Assembly (NCBI GenBank): GCA_902634325.1
Contig: CACPJP010000004.1
Location: forward strand, 1-57,870
Source: an uncultured Pelagibacteraceae bacterium
GTDB lineage: Bacteria; Pseudomonadota; Alphaproteobacteria; Pelagibacterales; Pelagibacteraceae
Direction of reading: 5' to 3'
Length of the DNA: 57,870 nucleotides
Positions 17,111-25,515 of the stretch are shown piece after piece. Each line of letters opens with the position of its first letter. Position 1 is the first letter of the stretch. The notes beneath the pieces were generated by a model. It was not told where the DNA came from and made no database searches. It saw only the letters and a program-made list of their open reading frames with translations. A program made the translations under genes and the position numbers.

Positions 17111-17467
17111 ATGTCTAGAACAAAAAGAGGAGTTACTAGTAGAGCAAGGCACAAAAAAGTTTTCAAAGCCGTAAAAGGTCAGTGGGGAAGAAGAAAAAAC
17201 ACAATTCGTGTAGCTCGTCAGGCAATGGAAAAAGCATTGCAGTATGCCTATAGAGATAGAAGAGCTAAAAAAAGAGAATTCAGATCGCTATGGATACAGA
17301 GAATCAACGCCGGTGTAAGGGCAGAAGGTTTAACTTATTCTAGATTTATAAACGGTCTTAACAAATCAAAAATTAAATTGGATAGAAAAGTTTTAGCTGA
17401 TTTAGCGTATAATAATCCAGAAGCTTTCAAATCACTTGTTAAAAAAGTTCAGTTATCAATAAAATAA
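17111..17467 (+). CDS. rplT: 50S ribosomal protein L20
   Basis: L20 of 118 aa, an early-binding 23S rRNA protein. It has the classic N-terminus [19 protein letters not shown] and [23 protein letters not shown] in the globular domain. It starts four bases after the rpmI stop and precedes pheS by 41 bases, the conserved infC-rpmI-rplT-pheST order. Confidence 0.98.
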   Translation: MSRTKRGVTSRARHKKVFKAVKGQWGRRKNTIRVARQAMEKALQYAYRDRRAKKREFRSLWIQRINAGVRAEGLTYSRFINGLNKSKIKLDRKVLADLAYNNPEAFKSLVKKVQLSIK

Positions 17468-17508
17468 ACTTGTTTTTTCTTTTACAAAGTTAGAGTAAAA
17501 ACTAACTA

Positions 17509-18564
17509 ATGGCAGATTTACGAGAATTAATTCAAAAAGTACTACAAGCTAAAGATAAGTCAGAACTGCAGAATTTGAAAACTGAGTTTTTAGGAAAAAA
17601 TAGTCAAATTAATCAAGAATTCAAAAAACTTGGCTCTCTACCTGAGGGTCAAAGAAAAACAAGAGCATCTTCTCTTAATAACGAAAAACAAAAAATTACA
17701 GAAGCTATTAATAGCAGATTTAAAGAATTAGAAAAATCAGAAATAAACCAAAAACTTAAAAAAGATGAGGTCGATGTAACATTGCCAGCTCGAGAACGAC
17801 CAAATGGAAAAATACATCCCGTTTCACAGGTTATCGACGAGATTTCTTCGATATTTTCTGAAATAGGTTTTTCAGTTGCTGAGGGGCCAGATGTGGAAAC
17901 TGAATACAATAATTTTACAGCTTTAAATACTCCCAAAGACCATCCAGCTAGAGATATGCATGACACTTTTTATTTGGATCAAAATCAAAAAATTCTATTA
18001 AGGACTCATACTTCACCAGTTCAAATTAGAGCAATGTTAAGTGGCAAACCACCATTTAAAATTATCGTTCCAGGCAGAACCTACCGTTGTGACAGCGATC
18101 AAACTCATGCTCCAATGTTTCATCAACTTGAAGGACTACATATCGATAAAAATATAACTATGGGTCATTTAAAAGGATGCCTTGATTATTTTGTGAAAGA
18201 ATTTTTTGAGGTTAAAAAACTTCAGATGAGATTTAGACCGAGTCACTTTCCGTTTACAGAACCTTCAGCAGAAGTTGATATTGGTTATAGATTGGAAAAT
18301 GGAAGAATTATTGTTGGCGAAGGCGATAAGTGGCTTGAGATATTAGGTTGCGGAATGGTTCATCCCAATGTTTTAAAAAATGCTAAAGTTGATCCAAAAA
18401 AATTTCAAGGTTTTGCATTTGGAATGGGAATAGACAGACTTGCAATGCTAAAATATGGAATAAATGACCTTAGATCTTTTTTTGAAGCTGACTATAGATG
18501 GTTAAATTATTTTGGTTTTGATCCTTTAGATGTTCCAACAAACTATAGAGGGTTAAGTAGATGA
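17509..18564 (+). CDS. pheS: Phenylalanyl-tRNA synthetase alpha subunit
   Basis: Catalytic alpha subunit (351 aa) of the heterotetrameric class II PheRS. An N-terminal coiled coil (residues 1-85) is followed by [14 protein letters not shown], motif 2 in the [22 protein letters not shown] stretch, and the Phe-binding and motif 3 region ending [17 protein letters not shown]. Its stop overlaps the pheT ATG (ATGA), so alpha and beta are made in balance. Confidence 0.99.
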   Translation: MADLRELIQKVLQAKDKSELQNLKTEFLGKNSQINQEFKKLGSLPEGQRKTRASSLNNEKQKITEAINSRFKELEKSEINQKLKKDEVDVTLPARERPNGKIHPVSQVIDEISSIFSEIGFSVAEGPDVETEYNNFTALNTPKDHPARDMHDTFYLDQNQKILLRTHTSPVQIRAMLSGKPPFKIIVPGRTYRCDSDQTHAPMFHQLEGLHIDKNITMGHLKGCLDYFVKEFFEVKKLQMRFRPSHFPFTEPSAEVDIGYRLENGRIIVGEGDKWLEILGCGMVHPNVLKNAKVDPKKFQGFAFGMGIDRLAMLKYGINDLRSFFEADYRWLNYFGFDPLDVPTNYRGLSR

Positions 18565-20963
18565 TAATAACTTTGTCTTGGCTAAAAGATCATTTAAGCA
18601 CCAGTGCAAATTTAGGAAAAATAATAGACAAACTTACCGCTATAGGTCTTGAAGTTGAGGGAACAAAAGAGAGTCAAGATGAGCTATCTGGTTTTAAAGT
18701 TGCAAAAATTTTAAAAGAAGAAAAACACCCCAACGCAGATAAACTAAAACTTTGTGAAGTTAGTTTGGGCAATGGCAAAACTATAAAAGTTGTATGTGGT
18801 GCCGCAAATGCTAGAGATGGATTAGTTAGTGTATATGCTCCTCCGGGTTCAATAATTCCAAAAACAAAAATGAAGTTAAAGGTAGCGAAGATAAGAGGGG
18901 TGGAGTCACATGGGATGCTCTGTTCTGAAAGCGAACTTAACCTTTCAGATAAAAGTGATGGAATAATTGAGTTGAAGAATAGAGATAAAGATATTGGAAA
19001 AAATTATTTTAAAAGCAAAGGAGAAAAATCAATTGATGTATCAGTTACACCAAATAGGCCGGACTGTTTAGGTGTTCGTGGAATAGCCAGAGACTTAGCT
19101 TCAGCAGGTTTAGGAAAACTTTCTGATTTGAAAAAAACAAAAATTAAACAAAGTTTTTCTCAACCCATAAAAATTTCTATTACAAAAGAAAAAAATCAAG
19201 GTTGTATGTCATTTGGCTCCTGTTACATAAGAAATATTAAAAATAAAGAAAGTCCAGCATGGTTAAAAGAAAAAATAATTTCTCTTGGTCTTAAACCAAT
19301 ATCTGCAGTAGTTGATATTACAAACTATGTAATGTTGGATCTTAATAGACCTTTGCACGCTTATGATGCGGATAAAATAGATAAAGAAATTATAGTAAGA
19401 AATTCAAAGCCAGGGGAAAGCTTCGAAGCCTTAGACGGTAAACAGTATAAATTAAAAAATAATATGTGCGTTATTTCAGATAGATCGGGTCCCTTGGGTC
19501 TTGGAGGTATTATAGGGGGAACACGTTCTGGAACTGAATTTGAGACAAAAAATATACTTTTAGAATCTGCATATTTTTACCCAACCTCTGTAAGAAAAAC
19601 TTCGAGCATCCTCGATATCGACACAGATGCACAATATAGGTTTGAAAGAGGTATAGACCCAAACTCAATCAAAGAGGGGCTTGAAGCTGCAACAAATTTG
19701 ATTGTTAAAGTTTGCGGTGGTGAAGCAAGTAAGTTTTCTGTTGTTGGAAAATCTCAGGTAAAAAATAAAGTTATAGAAATTGATAGTGATAAATTTAAAA
19801 AAGTTATAGGAATTCCAATTTCCTCAAATGAAACAAAAAAAATTCTTAATTCGCTAGGATTTAAAACAAAGACTTCTAAAAAAAGCTTGAAAATTGAAAT
19901 CCCAACTTGGAGACCAGATGTTCATGGAGACGTAGACATTATCGAGGAACTTATAAGAATAAAGGGATTTGATAAAATTTCATTAGTTCATCCAGAAAGA
20001 ACTAGATCTAAAGAAACTCTTAGTTTTAAACAGAAATTATTTCATCTATCTCAAAGAGCTGTAGCAAACAAAGGATACTTAGAAGCAGTGACATGGTCAT
20101 TTACCGACTCCCGTTTTGATAAACAATTTGCGCAGGGAAAAAGCGAGATAGAAATTGCCAACCCCATCTCAAGCGACCTTAATGTGTTGAGAAGATCAAT
20201 ATTTTCAAATTTAATTATTTACCTAAAAAAAAATCAAGATAGAGGCTATATAGATCTTTCATTATTTGAAATTGGACCAACTTTTTTTGGAAACAAACCA
20301 GGCGAACAACAAATTGTTCTAGGCGGTTTAAAATCCGGTGTAACAAATAGAAAAAGTTGGGATTCTAAAGCAAGAAACATAGATGTTTTTGATGTTAAAG
20401 CGGACGCAATCAAAACATTAATAGAACTTGGTATCGAAGAAGGAGATTTGCATATTAGCAGCAAAACTCAAGATTATTATAATCCAGGAAGATCTGGTTC
20501 TGTAAATCTAAAATCAGAAAATGGTCCCAGACTAGCCTTTTTCGGTGAGATACATCCCGCTATAGTATCCAATGTAGATCTGAAGGAACAAAATGTTTGT
20601 GGATTTGAAATTTTTATCAAAAATATACCAGAGCCCAAAAAGAAATATCGACTTACCAAAAAGAATTATTTTGTATCTGAGTTTCAAAAATCCGAAAGGG
20701 ATTTTGCTTTTGTAATTGATAAAAACTATAAAGCGGGAGAACTAGAGAAGTTAATCAGTGAAGCGGACAAAGATCTAATTAAAAAGGTTTTAATATTTGA
20801 TGTTTTCGAGGGTGAAAATGTGCCAGAGGGAAGAAAATCTGTTGCTGTTAATGTAACAATTCAATCAATGGAAAAGACGCTTTCTCAAAAAGATTTAGAC
20901 CAGGTAAGTCAAAAAATAATAGATATTGTAAAATCAAAGACTGGTGGAACAATAAGATCCTAA
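18561..20963 (+). CDS. pheT: Phenylalanyl-tRNA synthetase beta subunit
   Basis: Beta subunit of 800 aa, the normal bacterial length. It holds the tRNA-binding OB fold ([13 protein letters not shown] near residue 50), the B3/B4 editing domain ([10 protein letters not shown]), B5 DNA-binding-like domains, and the C-terminal anticodon-recognising FDX-ACB domain ([15 protein letters not shown] onward, last 95 or so residues). It partners PheS. The stop overlaps the lepA start by one base (TAATG). Confidence 0.98.
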   Translation: MIITLSWLKDHLSTSANLGKIIDKLTAIGLEVEGTKESQDELSGFKVAKILKEEKHPNADKLKLCEVSLGNGKTIKVVCGAANARDGLVSVYAPPGSIIPKTKMKLKVAKIRGVESHGMLCSESELNLSDKSDGIIELKNRDKDIGKNYFKSKGEKSIDVSVTPNRPDCLGVRGIARDLASAGLGKLSDLKKTKIKQSFSQPIKISITKEKNQGCMSFGSCYIRNIKNKESPAWLKEKIISLGLKPISAVVDITNYVMLDLNRPLHAYDADKIDKEIIVRNSKPGESFEALDGKQYKLKNNMCVISDRSGPLGLGGIIGGTRSGTEFETKNILLESAYFYPTSVRKTSSILDIDTDAQYRFERGIDPNSIKEGLEAATNLIVKVCGGEASKFSVVGKSQVKNKVIEIDSDKFKKVIGIPISSNETKKILNSLGFKTKTSKKSLKIEIPTWRPDVHGDVDIIEELIRIKGFDKISLVHPERTRSKETLSFKQKLFHLSQRAVANKGYLEAVTWSFTDSRFDKQFAQGKSEIEIANPISSDLNVLRRSIFSNLIIYLKKNQDRGYIDLSLFEIGPTFFGNKPGEQQIVLGGLKSGVTNRKSWDSKARNIDVFDVKADAIKTLIELGIEEGDLHISSKTQDYYNPGRSGSVNLKSENGPRLAFFGEIHPAIVSNVDLKEQNVCGFEIFIKNIPEPKKKYRLTKKNYFVSEFQKSERDFAFVIDKNYKAGELEKLISEADKDLIKKVLIFDVFEGENVPEGRKSVAVNVTIQSMEKTLSQKDLDQVSQKIIDIVKSKTGGTIRS

Positions 20964-22771
20964 TGTCAGATATCAACAGAGTAAGAAATTTTGCGATTAT
21001 CGCGCATATTGATCATGGAAAGTCTACAATTGCTGACAGAATGATCCAAATTTGCGGAGGTCTTTCAGCAAGAGAGATGAGAGAACAAGTTTTGGATTCA
21101 ATGGATATAGAAAGAGAAAGAGGTATTACTATTAAGGCTCAGACGGTAAAGTTAAATTATAAATCAAAAGATGGAAAGAAATATGTCTTAAATATTATTG
21201 ATACCCCTGGGCATGTAGATTTTAGTTATGAGGTGAGCCGCTCACTACTTGCTTGTGAGGGATCTGTATTAATTGTTGATAGTTCCCAAGGCGTTGAAGC
21301 TCAAACTTTGGCAAATGTATATCAGGCTCTTGATTCAAATCACCATATTATTCCAGTTTTAAACAAGATCGATCTACCTGCTTCTGATACAGAAAAAGTA
21401 AAAAAACAAATAGAAGATGTCATTGGCATAGATACCTCAAAAGCCATATCTTGTTCAGGAAAAACAGGAGAGGGTATTGAAGAAATTTTAGAATCAATTG
21501 TAAAAAATCTTCCTCCACCTAAGGGAGATCAATCATTCAAGCTAAAATCTTTATTAGTTGATAGTTGGTATGATAGTTATTTGGGCGTCGTCATTCTTGT
21601 TAGAATTCTTGATGGAAAGATTAAAAAAGGAATGAAAGTAAAGCTAATGTCGACAAATCAGGACTACGAAATAGAAAAGGTTGGTATTTTTACACCTAAA
21701 GCAAAAGATATTGAAGAATTAAATGCAGGTGAAATTGGATTTATAATTACAGGAATTAAAAGCCTTTCAGAAACCAAGGTCGGAGACACAATATGTGATC
21801 CAAACGATCCTTTGGAAAAACCATTGTCAGGATTTAAACCTAGCAAGCCTGTTGTATTTTGCGGCTTGTTTCCAGTTGATAGTTCAGAATATCAAAAACT
21901 CAAGGATGGTCTAGCAAAACTGAAACTAAATGATGCAAGCTTTTCTTTTGAACCCGAGTCTTCAAGCGCTCTTGGTTTAGGGTTTAGATGTGGATTTTTA
22001 GGGTTACTCCATTTGGAGATTATAACACAAAGACTGGAGAGAGAATTTGATATTAATTTAATAACCACAACTCCAGGCGTTGTTTATAAGGTTAATAAAA
22101 TTAATAGTGAAATAGTAGATCTTCAAAATCCAACCAGTATGCCCGATCCTTCACAAATTAAATTTATCGAAGAACCATGGATTAAAGCAACGATTATTAC
22201 ACCTGATAAATATTTAGGATCAATAATTAAAATATGCCAAGATAAAAGGGGTGTTCAAAAGGATTTGTCCTATTCAGGCAATAGGGCTGTTTTAGTTTAT
22301 GAACTTCCCCTCAATGAAGTTGTTTTTGATTTTTATGATAGGCTTAAATCTATTACGAGCGGATATGCTAGCTTTGATTATGAGATTACTGGTTACAAAG
22401 AGGGCAATTTGGTTAAGCTTGGTATTTTAGTTAATAATGAATCAGTGGATGCTTTATCAATGATTATTCATAAAGAGTTTGCGCAAAAACAAGGAAGATT
22501 GGTTTGTGAAAAATTAAAAGATCTAATCCCAAGACACAATTTTATGATTCCTATCCAAGCAGCCATTGGTGGTAAAATTATTGCAAGGGAAAGCATAAAA
22601 GGTTTTAAAAAGGATGTTCTAACAAAAATTCATGGCGGGGGAGCACGAGATCGTAAAAGAAAATTATTAGAAAAACAGAAAAAAGGAAAGGCAAGATCAA
22701 AACAATTTGGAAAAGTAGAAATACCACAAGAAGCTTTCATTGGTGTTTTAAAAATTAGTAAGGAAACTTAA
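20963..22771 (+). CDS. lepA: Elongation factor 4 (LepA), back-translocating GTPase
   Basis: Translational GTPase of 602 aa, the standard length. G1 is AHIDHGKS (residues 14-21), the switch region [12 protein letters not shown] follows, then DTPGHVDF and NKIDLP. The C-terminal LepA-specific domain ends in the basic [24 protein letters not shown]-type tail. It helps stalled or mispositioned ribosomes. It ends the thrS-to-lepA block, yet its stop overlaps the start of a glycosyltransferase, so a surface-sugar gene is coupled to a core GTPase. Confidence 0.98.
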   Translation: MSDINRVRNFAIIAHIDHGKSTIADRMIQICGGLSAREMREQVLDSMDIERERGITIKAQTVKLNYKSKDGKKYVLNIIDTPGHVDFSYEVSRSLLACEGSVLIVDSSQGVEAQTLANVYQALDSNHHIIPVLNKIDLPASDTEKVKKQIEDVIGIDTSKAISCSGKTGEGIEEILESIVKNLPPPKGDQSFKLKSLLVDSWYDSYLGVVILVRILDGKIKKGMKVKLMSTNQDYEIEKVGIFTPKAKDIEELNAGEIGFIITGIKSLSETKVGDTICDPNDPLEKPLSGFKPSKPVVFCGLFPVDSSEYQKLKDGLAKLKLNDASFSFEPESSSALGLGFRCGFLGLLHLEIITQRLEREFDINLITTTPGVVYKVNKINSEIVDLQNPTSMPDPSQIKFIEEPWIKATIITPDKYLGSIIKICQDKRGVQKDLSYSGNRAVLVYELPLNEVVFDFYDRLKSITSGYASFDYEITGYKEGNLVKLGILVNNESVDALSMIIHKEFAQKQGRLVCEKLKDLIPRHNFMIPIQAAIGGKIIARESIKGFKKDVLTKIHGGGARDRKRKLLEKQKKGKARSKQFGKVEIPQEAFIGVLKISKET

Positions 22772-23805
22772 TGAAAAAAAAATTATTCATCATTTCAAAT
22801 GAGAGTATTTTTTATTCTCAAAAATCTTTTTTTTGTGACAATCTTGATATGAAGTCAACACCAGAAGGTTTAAAGGAAAAGTTTGATATTAATCTTATAG
22901 CAAGGAGATCTAAAAAGGAAAAATCGCACAAAATAAATTTAGAAAATATTAATATTTATAGTAATATTTTTAGTTTTCTTTTATCAATTTTCAGGTCATT
23001 TAAAGAAAATAATTCTCAATACCTAGTTGTCTCAATTTCTCCATTTACTTTTTTTGCATGCATTATGCTTACACTATTTAGAAAAAAACCAATTGTCTTT
23101 TTAAGAAGTGACGGTTACGAGGAATATAAATCAATATTAGGCTTCTTGGGACCAGGCATTTACCACGTTATGTTTTTTATAATTTCTAAAATATCCCACC
23201 TTATAGGTTGTGGAGAAAAAGTATTAAGAGGAAAAAAGGGACATGTGGTATCTCCTTCACAACTTACTGAGAAATGGTTTCTAAACAATAAGACTGCTAA
23301 TCTAAATAATATAAAGTTGTTGTATGTAGGGAGAATTAGAGTTGAGAAGGGAATTTTTTTTTTACTAGAAATAATGAAAAAAATTGAACAAGATATTACC
23401 CTATCCGTAGTTGGTATGGAAAAATTTTCTGATAAAAAAAATGAACAAAAAAATGTTAATATTTACGAAATAGAAACTTCAGAGGAAAAATTAATAAATT
23501 ATTATGACGAACATAATATTTTTGTATTGCCCTCTTATACAGAGGGATATCCCATGGTTATTTTGGAGTCCCTGGCTCGTCAGAGACCAGTTATTATATT
23601 CGACGAAATAAAACATGTGGTAGGCAATAAAAAAGGAATATTTGTATCTAAGCGTAATATCGAAAGTTTTTTAGAGAAAATTCATTACATAAAAAATAAT
23701 TATAATAAAATTCAAGAAGATATGAAAAATAATAATTTACCATCAAAGAAGGATTTTTTAAAAAATTTTGAGAATCATATTTCTACTTATGAAAAAAAAA
23801 ATTGA
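22771..23805 (+). CDS. Glycosyltransferase, GT4/GT-B type
   Basis: Glycosyltransferase of 344 aa with a diverged N-terminal domain and a recognisable C-terminal donor domain: LLYVGRIRVEKGIFFLLE, then VLPSYTEGYPMVILESLARQRPVI, where the Glu pair sits. A membrane-associated hydrophobic stretch is near residues 82-97. It lies in the TAATG overlap with lepA and overlaps the start of the next ORF by 17 bases. Lys/Asn-rich composition suggests faster divergence than the core genes around it. Donor and acceptor are unknown. Confidence 0.85.
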   Translation: MKKKLFIISNESIFYSQKSFFCDNLDMKSTPEGLKEKFDINLIARRSKKEKSHKINLENINIYSNIFSFLLSIFRSFKENNSQYLVVSISPFTFFACIMLTLFRKKPIVFLRSDGYEEYKSILGFLGPGIYHVMFFIISKISHLIGCGEKVLRGKKGHVVSPSQLTEKWFLNNKTANLNNIKLLYVGRIRVEKGIFFLLEIMKKIEQDITLSVVGMEKFSDKKNEQKNVNIYEIETSEEKLINYYDEHNIFVLPSYTEGYPMVILESLARQRPVIIFDEIKHVVGNKKGIFVSKRNIESFLEKIHYIKNNYNKIQEDMKNNNLPSKKDFLKNFENHISTYEKKN

Positions 23806-24313
23806 CAGATATCCAGTAAAATTTCCTTATTGGTATTATGTAAGTGGAAAAAAAATTATTGCAATAACCAGAAAATCCTTCAAAAAAAAATATAAATGTA
23901 ACAAAATTATAAAATTTCACAAAAGTGAATTTAATTTGATAAATAAGAGCGTTAAATTTCTAACTCACTTCAATATTCAAAACAGCATTCATATTCCAGG
24001 AAAAAAATACTTAATAGTAAAAGTCTTTCGACCAGGATACTTAAACGGAAAAATTAATAAACCTCCAATTTTAGATTTGAAATACGCATTTATTGCAAAG
24101 TGCCTTTATGCAAAAAATAACGTTCCTTATCAAAAGCTAAATAAGGAAATTTTTAGATATAGTCTTCAAAACATTAAAAATATTAATAATTTAAAAAAAG
24201 CAATTTTGAGAAGATACAAAAAAAGTCTTGCCCATTATTCTGATAAACACAAACTTTCTTTAGGTGTTGGCATTACTAAGTTGAAAATTCTCAAAGAAGT
24301 TAGGATTAAATAA
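23789..24313 (+). CDS. Conserved-looking protein of unknown function
   Basis: I do not recognise this 174-aa protein. I choose the ATG at 23789; a TTG at 23768 in the same frame is less likely and would add seven residues. It is very basic (many Lys, Arg, His), has no signal peptide or membrane span, and contains FPYWYYVSGKKIIAITRK near the N-terminus and a predicted helical C-terminal half. It overlaps the upstream glycosyltransferase by 17 bases, so a role alongside that enzyme is the natural guess. It ends about 80 bases before tRNA-Ser. Confidence 0.7.
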   Translation: MKKKIDRYPVKFPYWYYVSGKKIIAITRKSFKKKYKCNKIIKFHKSEFNLINKSVKFLTHFNIQNSIHIPGKKYLIVKVFRPGYLNGKINKPPILDLKYAFIAKCLYAKNNVPYQKLNKEIFRYSLQNIKNINNLKKAILRRYKKSLAHYSDKHKLSLGVGITKLKILKEVRIK

Positions 24314-24391
24314 AATTTTATGATAAGTTGAATTTATGAATTCCATTAATTTTGTTCATCAATCCTCCTGATTTAGCTGCAAATTTTTTAA

Positions 24392-24480
24392 GGAGAGGTG
24401 GCTGAGCGGTTTAAAGCGCACGCTTGGAGAGCGTGTATACCCCCTGGGTATCGTGGGTTCGAATCCCACTCTCTCCGCCA
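24392..24480 (+). tRNA. tRNA-Ser (anticodon GGA)
   Basis: An 89-base class II tRNA. The acceptor GGAGAGG (24392-24398) pairs with TCTCTCC before discriminator G and an encoded CCA (24478-24480). The anticodon arm CGCTTGGAGAGCG displays GGA, a long variable arm (TATACCCCCTGGGTA region) identifies serine, and GGTTCGAATCC is the T loop. The unusual cassette at 24498-25452 begins 18 bases after it, a typical position for inserted DNA. Confidence 0.97.
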
Positions 24481-24497
24481 TAATTCAAGATATACCC

Positions 24498-24513
24498 ATT
24501 TTAGGATAAAAAA
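24498..24513 (+). repeat. Left arm of 16-bp inverted repeat
   Basis: ATTTTAGGATAAAAAA, which is the exact reverse complement of 25437-25452. The arms enclose the small membrane-protein cassette. The sequence is AT-rich, so chance is not negligible, but placement at both borders is notable. Confidence 0.6.
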
Positions 24514-24517
24514 GCGT

Positions 24518-24540
24518 TGGTACGACTCACTAATAGGACC
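24518..24540 (+). promoter_or_regulatory. T7-type phage promoter-like sequence, or sigma70 promoter
   Basis: TACGACTCACTA (24521-24532) is identical over 12 bases to the core of the T7 RNA-polymerase promoter. It is followed by ATAGGACC where T7 has TAGGGAGA, i.e. one extra base before the start-site Gs. A transcript from here would begin at the GG of 24536. Alternatively TTGGTA (24518-24523) and TATGTA (24541-24546), 17 bases apart, could be a weak host promoter. No other copy was noticed in the window. Confidence 0.4.
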
Positions 24541-24618
24541 TATGTAATTTGATAGAGCCAAGACTTAATAGGTGGTACAAGGGTCTAATGCAAAACGAAT
24601 CAGTTCGTTTTGCTTTTT
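24536..24618 (+). ncRNA. Candidate small RNA or attenuated leader
   Basis: The stretch from 24536 to the terminator can fold. GGACCT (24536-24541) pairs with GGGTCT (24581-24586), including two G-U pairs, enclosing a weaker GCCA/TGGT helix. It ends in the perfect terminator hairpin at 24590-24613. This gives either a free RNA of about 80 bases or a leader that controls read-through into the 71-aa gene. It matches no family I can name. There is no coding gene here: frames through it are short or overlap the next gene. Confidence 0.4.
24590..24618 (+). terminator. Rho-independent terminator / attenuator
   Basis: GCAAAACGAA (24590-24599), loop TCAG, TTCGTTTTGC (24604-24613), then five T. The 10-bp stem is perfect. 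It stands between the tRNA-Ser/leader and the first small gene, so it could end the tRNA or leader transcript or act as an attenuator. Confidence 0.8.
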
Positions 24619-24642
24619 GTTTAACAAAAAAAGAGGGAAGTT

Positions 24643-24858
24643 ATGAAAATGTTAGCAGGATTATCGTCAACTATAACTTCTTTAACTCGAGTTGTTATAT
24701 CGTTACTTGGGTTAGGAATCGTTGTTTCGCTACTTGGTGGAAACGTTCCATTCGTTAGCGGAATTGCGGACAATATAGTTGGACTAGTTCAATCTCTAGG
24801 TGATGCAGGAATAGTTGGTTTAGTAGCAGCTATAATCATCCTAGGGTTTTACAAGTAA
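24643..24858 (+). CDS. Small hydrophobic membrane protein, cassette gene 1
   Basis: Protein of 71 aa of no family I recognise. AGAGGG (24632-24637) ahead of the ATG is a good Shine-Dalgarno site, rare in this window. Two hydrophobic segments (about residues 16-33 and 54-69) flank a polar link containing GGNVPF and QSLGDAGI; it ends FYK. It is clearly related to the next gene (78 aa): GGNVPFV...NIVGLVQSLGDAGI aligns with GPNVAFF...NLVRLLNNLGSQGI. The DNA is less AT-rich than its neighbours and uses codons such as TCG, CGA and GCG. A membrane peptide, holin- or coat-like, or a toxin are all possible; none is shown. Confidence 0.8.
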   Translation: MKMLAGLSSTITSLTRVVISLLGLGIVVSLLGGNVPFVSGIADNIVGLVQSLGDAGIVGLVAAIIILGFYK

Positions 24859-24868
24859 ATAAAATATT

Positions 24869-24945
24869 AGCAGTTGGAAACCTCCCGAGTTTAGGCAACT
24901 GCTGAAGCTTGTTACCCCGGTCTTCATAGATTAGGCCGGGGTGAC
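24869..24945 (+). promoter_or_regulatory. Structured RNA between cassette genes 1 and 2
   Basis: Two strong hairpins lie in a row. AGCAGTTG (24869-24876) pairs perfectly with CAACTGCT (24896-24903). GTTACCCCGGTCT (24911-24923) pairs with AGGCCGGGGTGAC (24933-24945), 13 bp with two G-T pairs and a 9-base loop. No T-run follows, so these are not simple terminators; mRNA processing, stability or translational control of the next gene is likelier. The GC content is strikingly high for this genome. Confidence 0.6.
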
Positions 24946-24965
24946 GGACCCAAAGTAGGAGAATT

Positions 24966-25202
24966 ATGAAAAATTGGATATCAAAGGTTAAATATTATTT
25001 AAATAGTTTTATAGAAGTAGGCGTACTTTTGCTGGCCGTATCGGTTATTGCAGAAGTAATATTTGGTCCTAACGTTGCTTTTTTTGGTTCTCAAGTTACG
25101 GAAAATCTAGTTAGATTACTCAATAATTTGGGTAGCCAAGGTATTGCAGCATTAATAATTGTGTTTGCTGTAATATTTGCATACAGAAAACTATTAAAAT
25201 AG
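24966..25202 (+). CDS. Small hydrophobic membrane protein, cassette gene 2
   Basis: Protein of 78 aa, paralogue of the preceding 71-aa gene. AGGAG (24957-24961) precedes the ATG by four bases. The N-terminus is more polar and basic (KNWISKVKYYLNS). Hydrophobic segments follow at about residues 17-36 and 59-74, with GPNVAFFGS and NNLGSQGIAA between them, and a basic tail RKLLK. Homology covers the linker and second segment best. Two divergent copies side by side suggest a duplication in which the copies may form a heteromer or diverge in target. Function unknown. Confidence 0.8.
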   Translation: MKNWISKVKYYLNSFIEVGVLLLAVSVIAEVIFGPNVAFFGSQVTENLVRLLNNLGSQGIAALIIVFAVIFAYRKLLK

Positions 25203-25276
25203 TTATTAATTTAAATTAACATAATTGATTTACAGGCCATTGTTTTGTCTGTGGGTATCTTGGAGATTATAGTCTT

Positions 25277-25293
25277 ATCCTTTTCTAAAGGAT
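25277..25293 (+). promoter_or_regulatory. Hairpin upstream of the 18-codon ORF
   Basis: ATCCTTT (25277-25283) and AAAGGAT (25287-25293) form a perfect 7-bp stem with loop TCT, about 35 bases before the third cassette ORF. No T-run follows. Together with the hairpins at 24869-24945, every spacer in the cassette is structured. Confidence 0.4.
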
Positions 25294-25328
25294 GTTAATA
25301 TGGACCGTAGTCAACAAAGGAGAATTTT

Positions 25329-25385
25329 ATGGAAACAGCTTTAGTACTTATGGTGATACTTATAGCTTACAATACGTTTAATTAA
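25329..25385 (+). CDS. Possible 18-aa membrane peptide, cassette gene 3
   Basis: The ORF encodes METALVLMVILIAYNTFN. AAAGGAGA (25316-25323) is one of the strongest Shine-Dalgarno sites in the window, five bases from the ATG, and a strong terminator follows the stop by 16 bases. That framing (RBS, ATG, stop, terminator) supports real translation despite the size. The hydrophobic core of about 13 residues suggests a membrane peptide. It is unlike genes 1 and 2 in sequence. It could be a regulator or antidote of the larger peptides; that is speculation. Confidence 0.55.
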   Translation: METALVLMVILIAYNTFN

Positions 25386-25401
25386 TAATTAATTTTAGAA
25401 G

Positions 25402-25443
25402 ATAGCTCTTAGATTTCTCAAAAATTTAAGAGCTATTTTTTTA
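25402..25443 (+). terminator. Rho-independent terminator ending the cassette
   Basis: ATAGCTCTTA (25402-25411) and TAAGAGCTAT (25427-25436) form a perfect 10-bp stem, followed by TTTTTT (25437-25442). The T-run is also the first part of the right inverted-repeat arm. Confidence 0.85.
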
Positions 25444-25452
25444 TCCTAAAAT
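25437..25452 (+). repeat. Right arm of 16-bp inverted repeat
   Basis: TTTTTTATCCTAAAAT, the exact reverse complement of 24498-24513. It overlaps the terminator T-run on the plus strand and the stop codon of a 22-aa minus-strand ORF, so it may have more than one role. Confidence 0.6.
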
Positions 25453-25514
25453 AGATACTTATCACCTAAATAAAAAATTAATCCTATAGCTATTCCCAAT
25501 AATATCCAGTGCAT
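25446..25514 (-). CDS. Possible 22-aa membrane peptide after the NlpC/P60 gene
   Basis: A minus-strand ATG at 25514 lies one base past the TAA of the NlpC/P60 gene (TAAAATG). The 22 residues begin MHWILLGIAIGLIFYLG and form one short hydrophobic span with a DKYLF end. Position right behind another stop codon suggests coupled translation. The peptide is too short to judge by composition alone; comparative conservation would decide. Confidence 0.35.
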   Translation of the reverse strand: MHWILLGIAIGLIFYLGDKYLF

Positions 25515-25515
25515 T

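Noticed and set aside
24518-24540. T7-like motif as cloning-vector contamination
   Set aside because: It is not the exact vector promoter (no TAA before TACG, an extra A and different start bases) and the flanks are tRNA-Ser and AT-rich genomic sequence with intact gene order.
24549-24758. 69-codon open frame through the leader and into cassette gene 1
   Set aside because: It starts inside the predicted structured leader, crosses the terminator hairpin, and overlaps the better-supported 71-aa gene, which has its own Shine-Dalgarno site.
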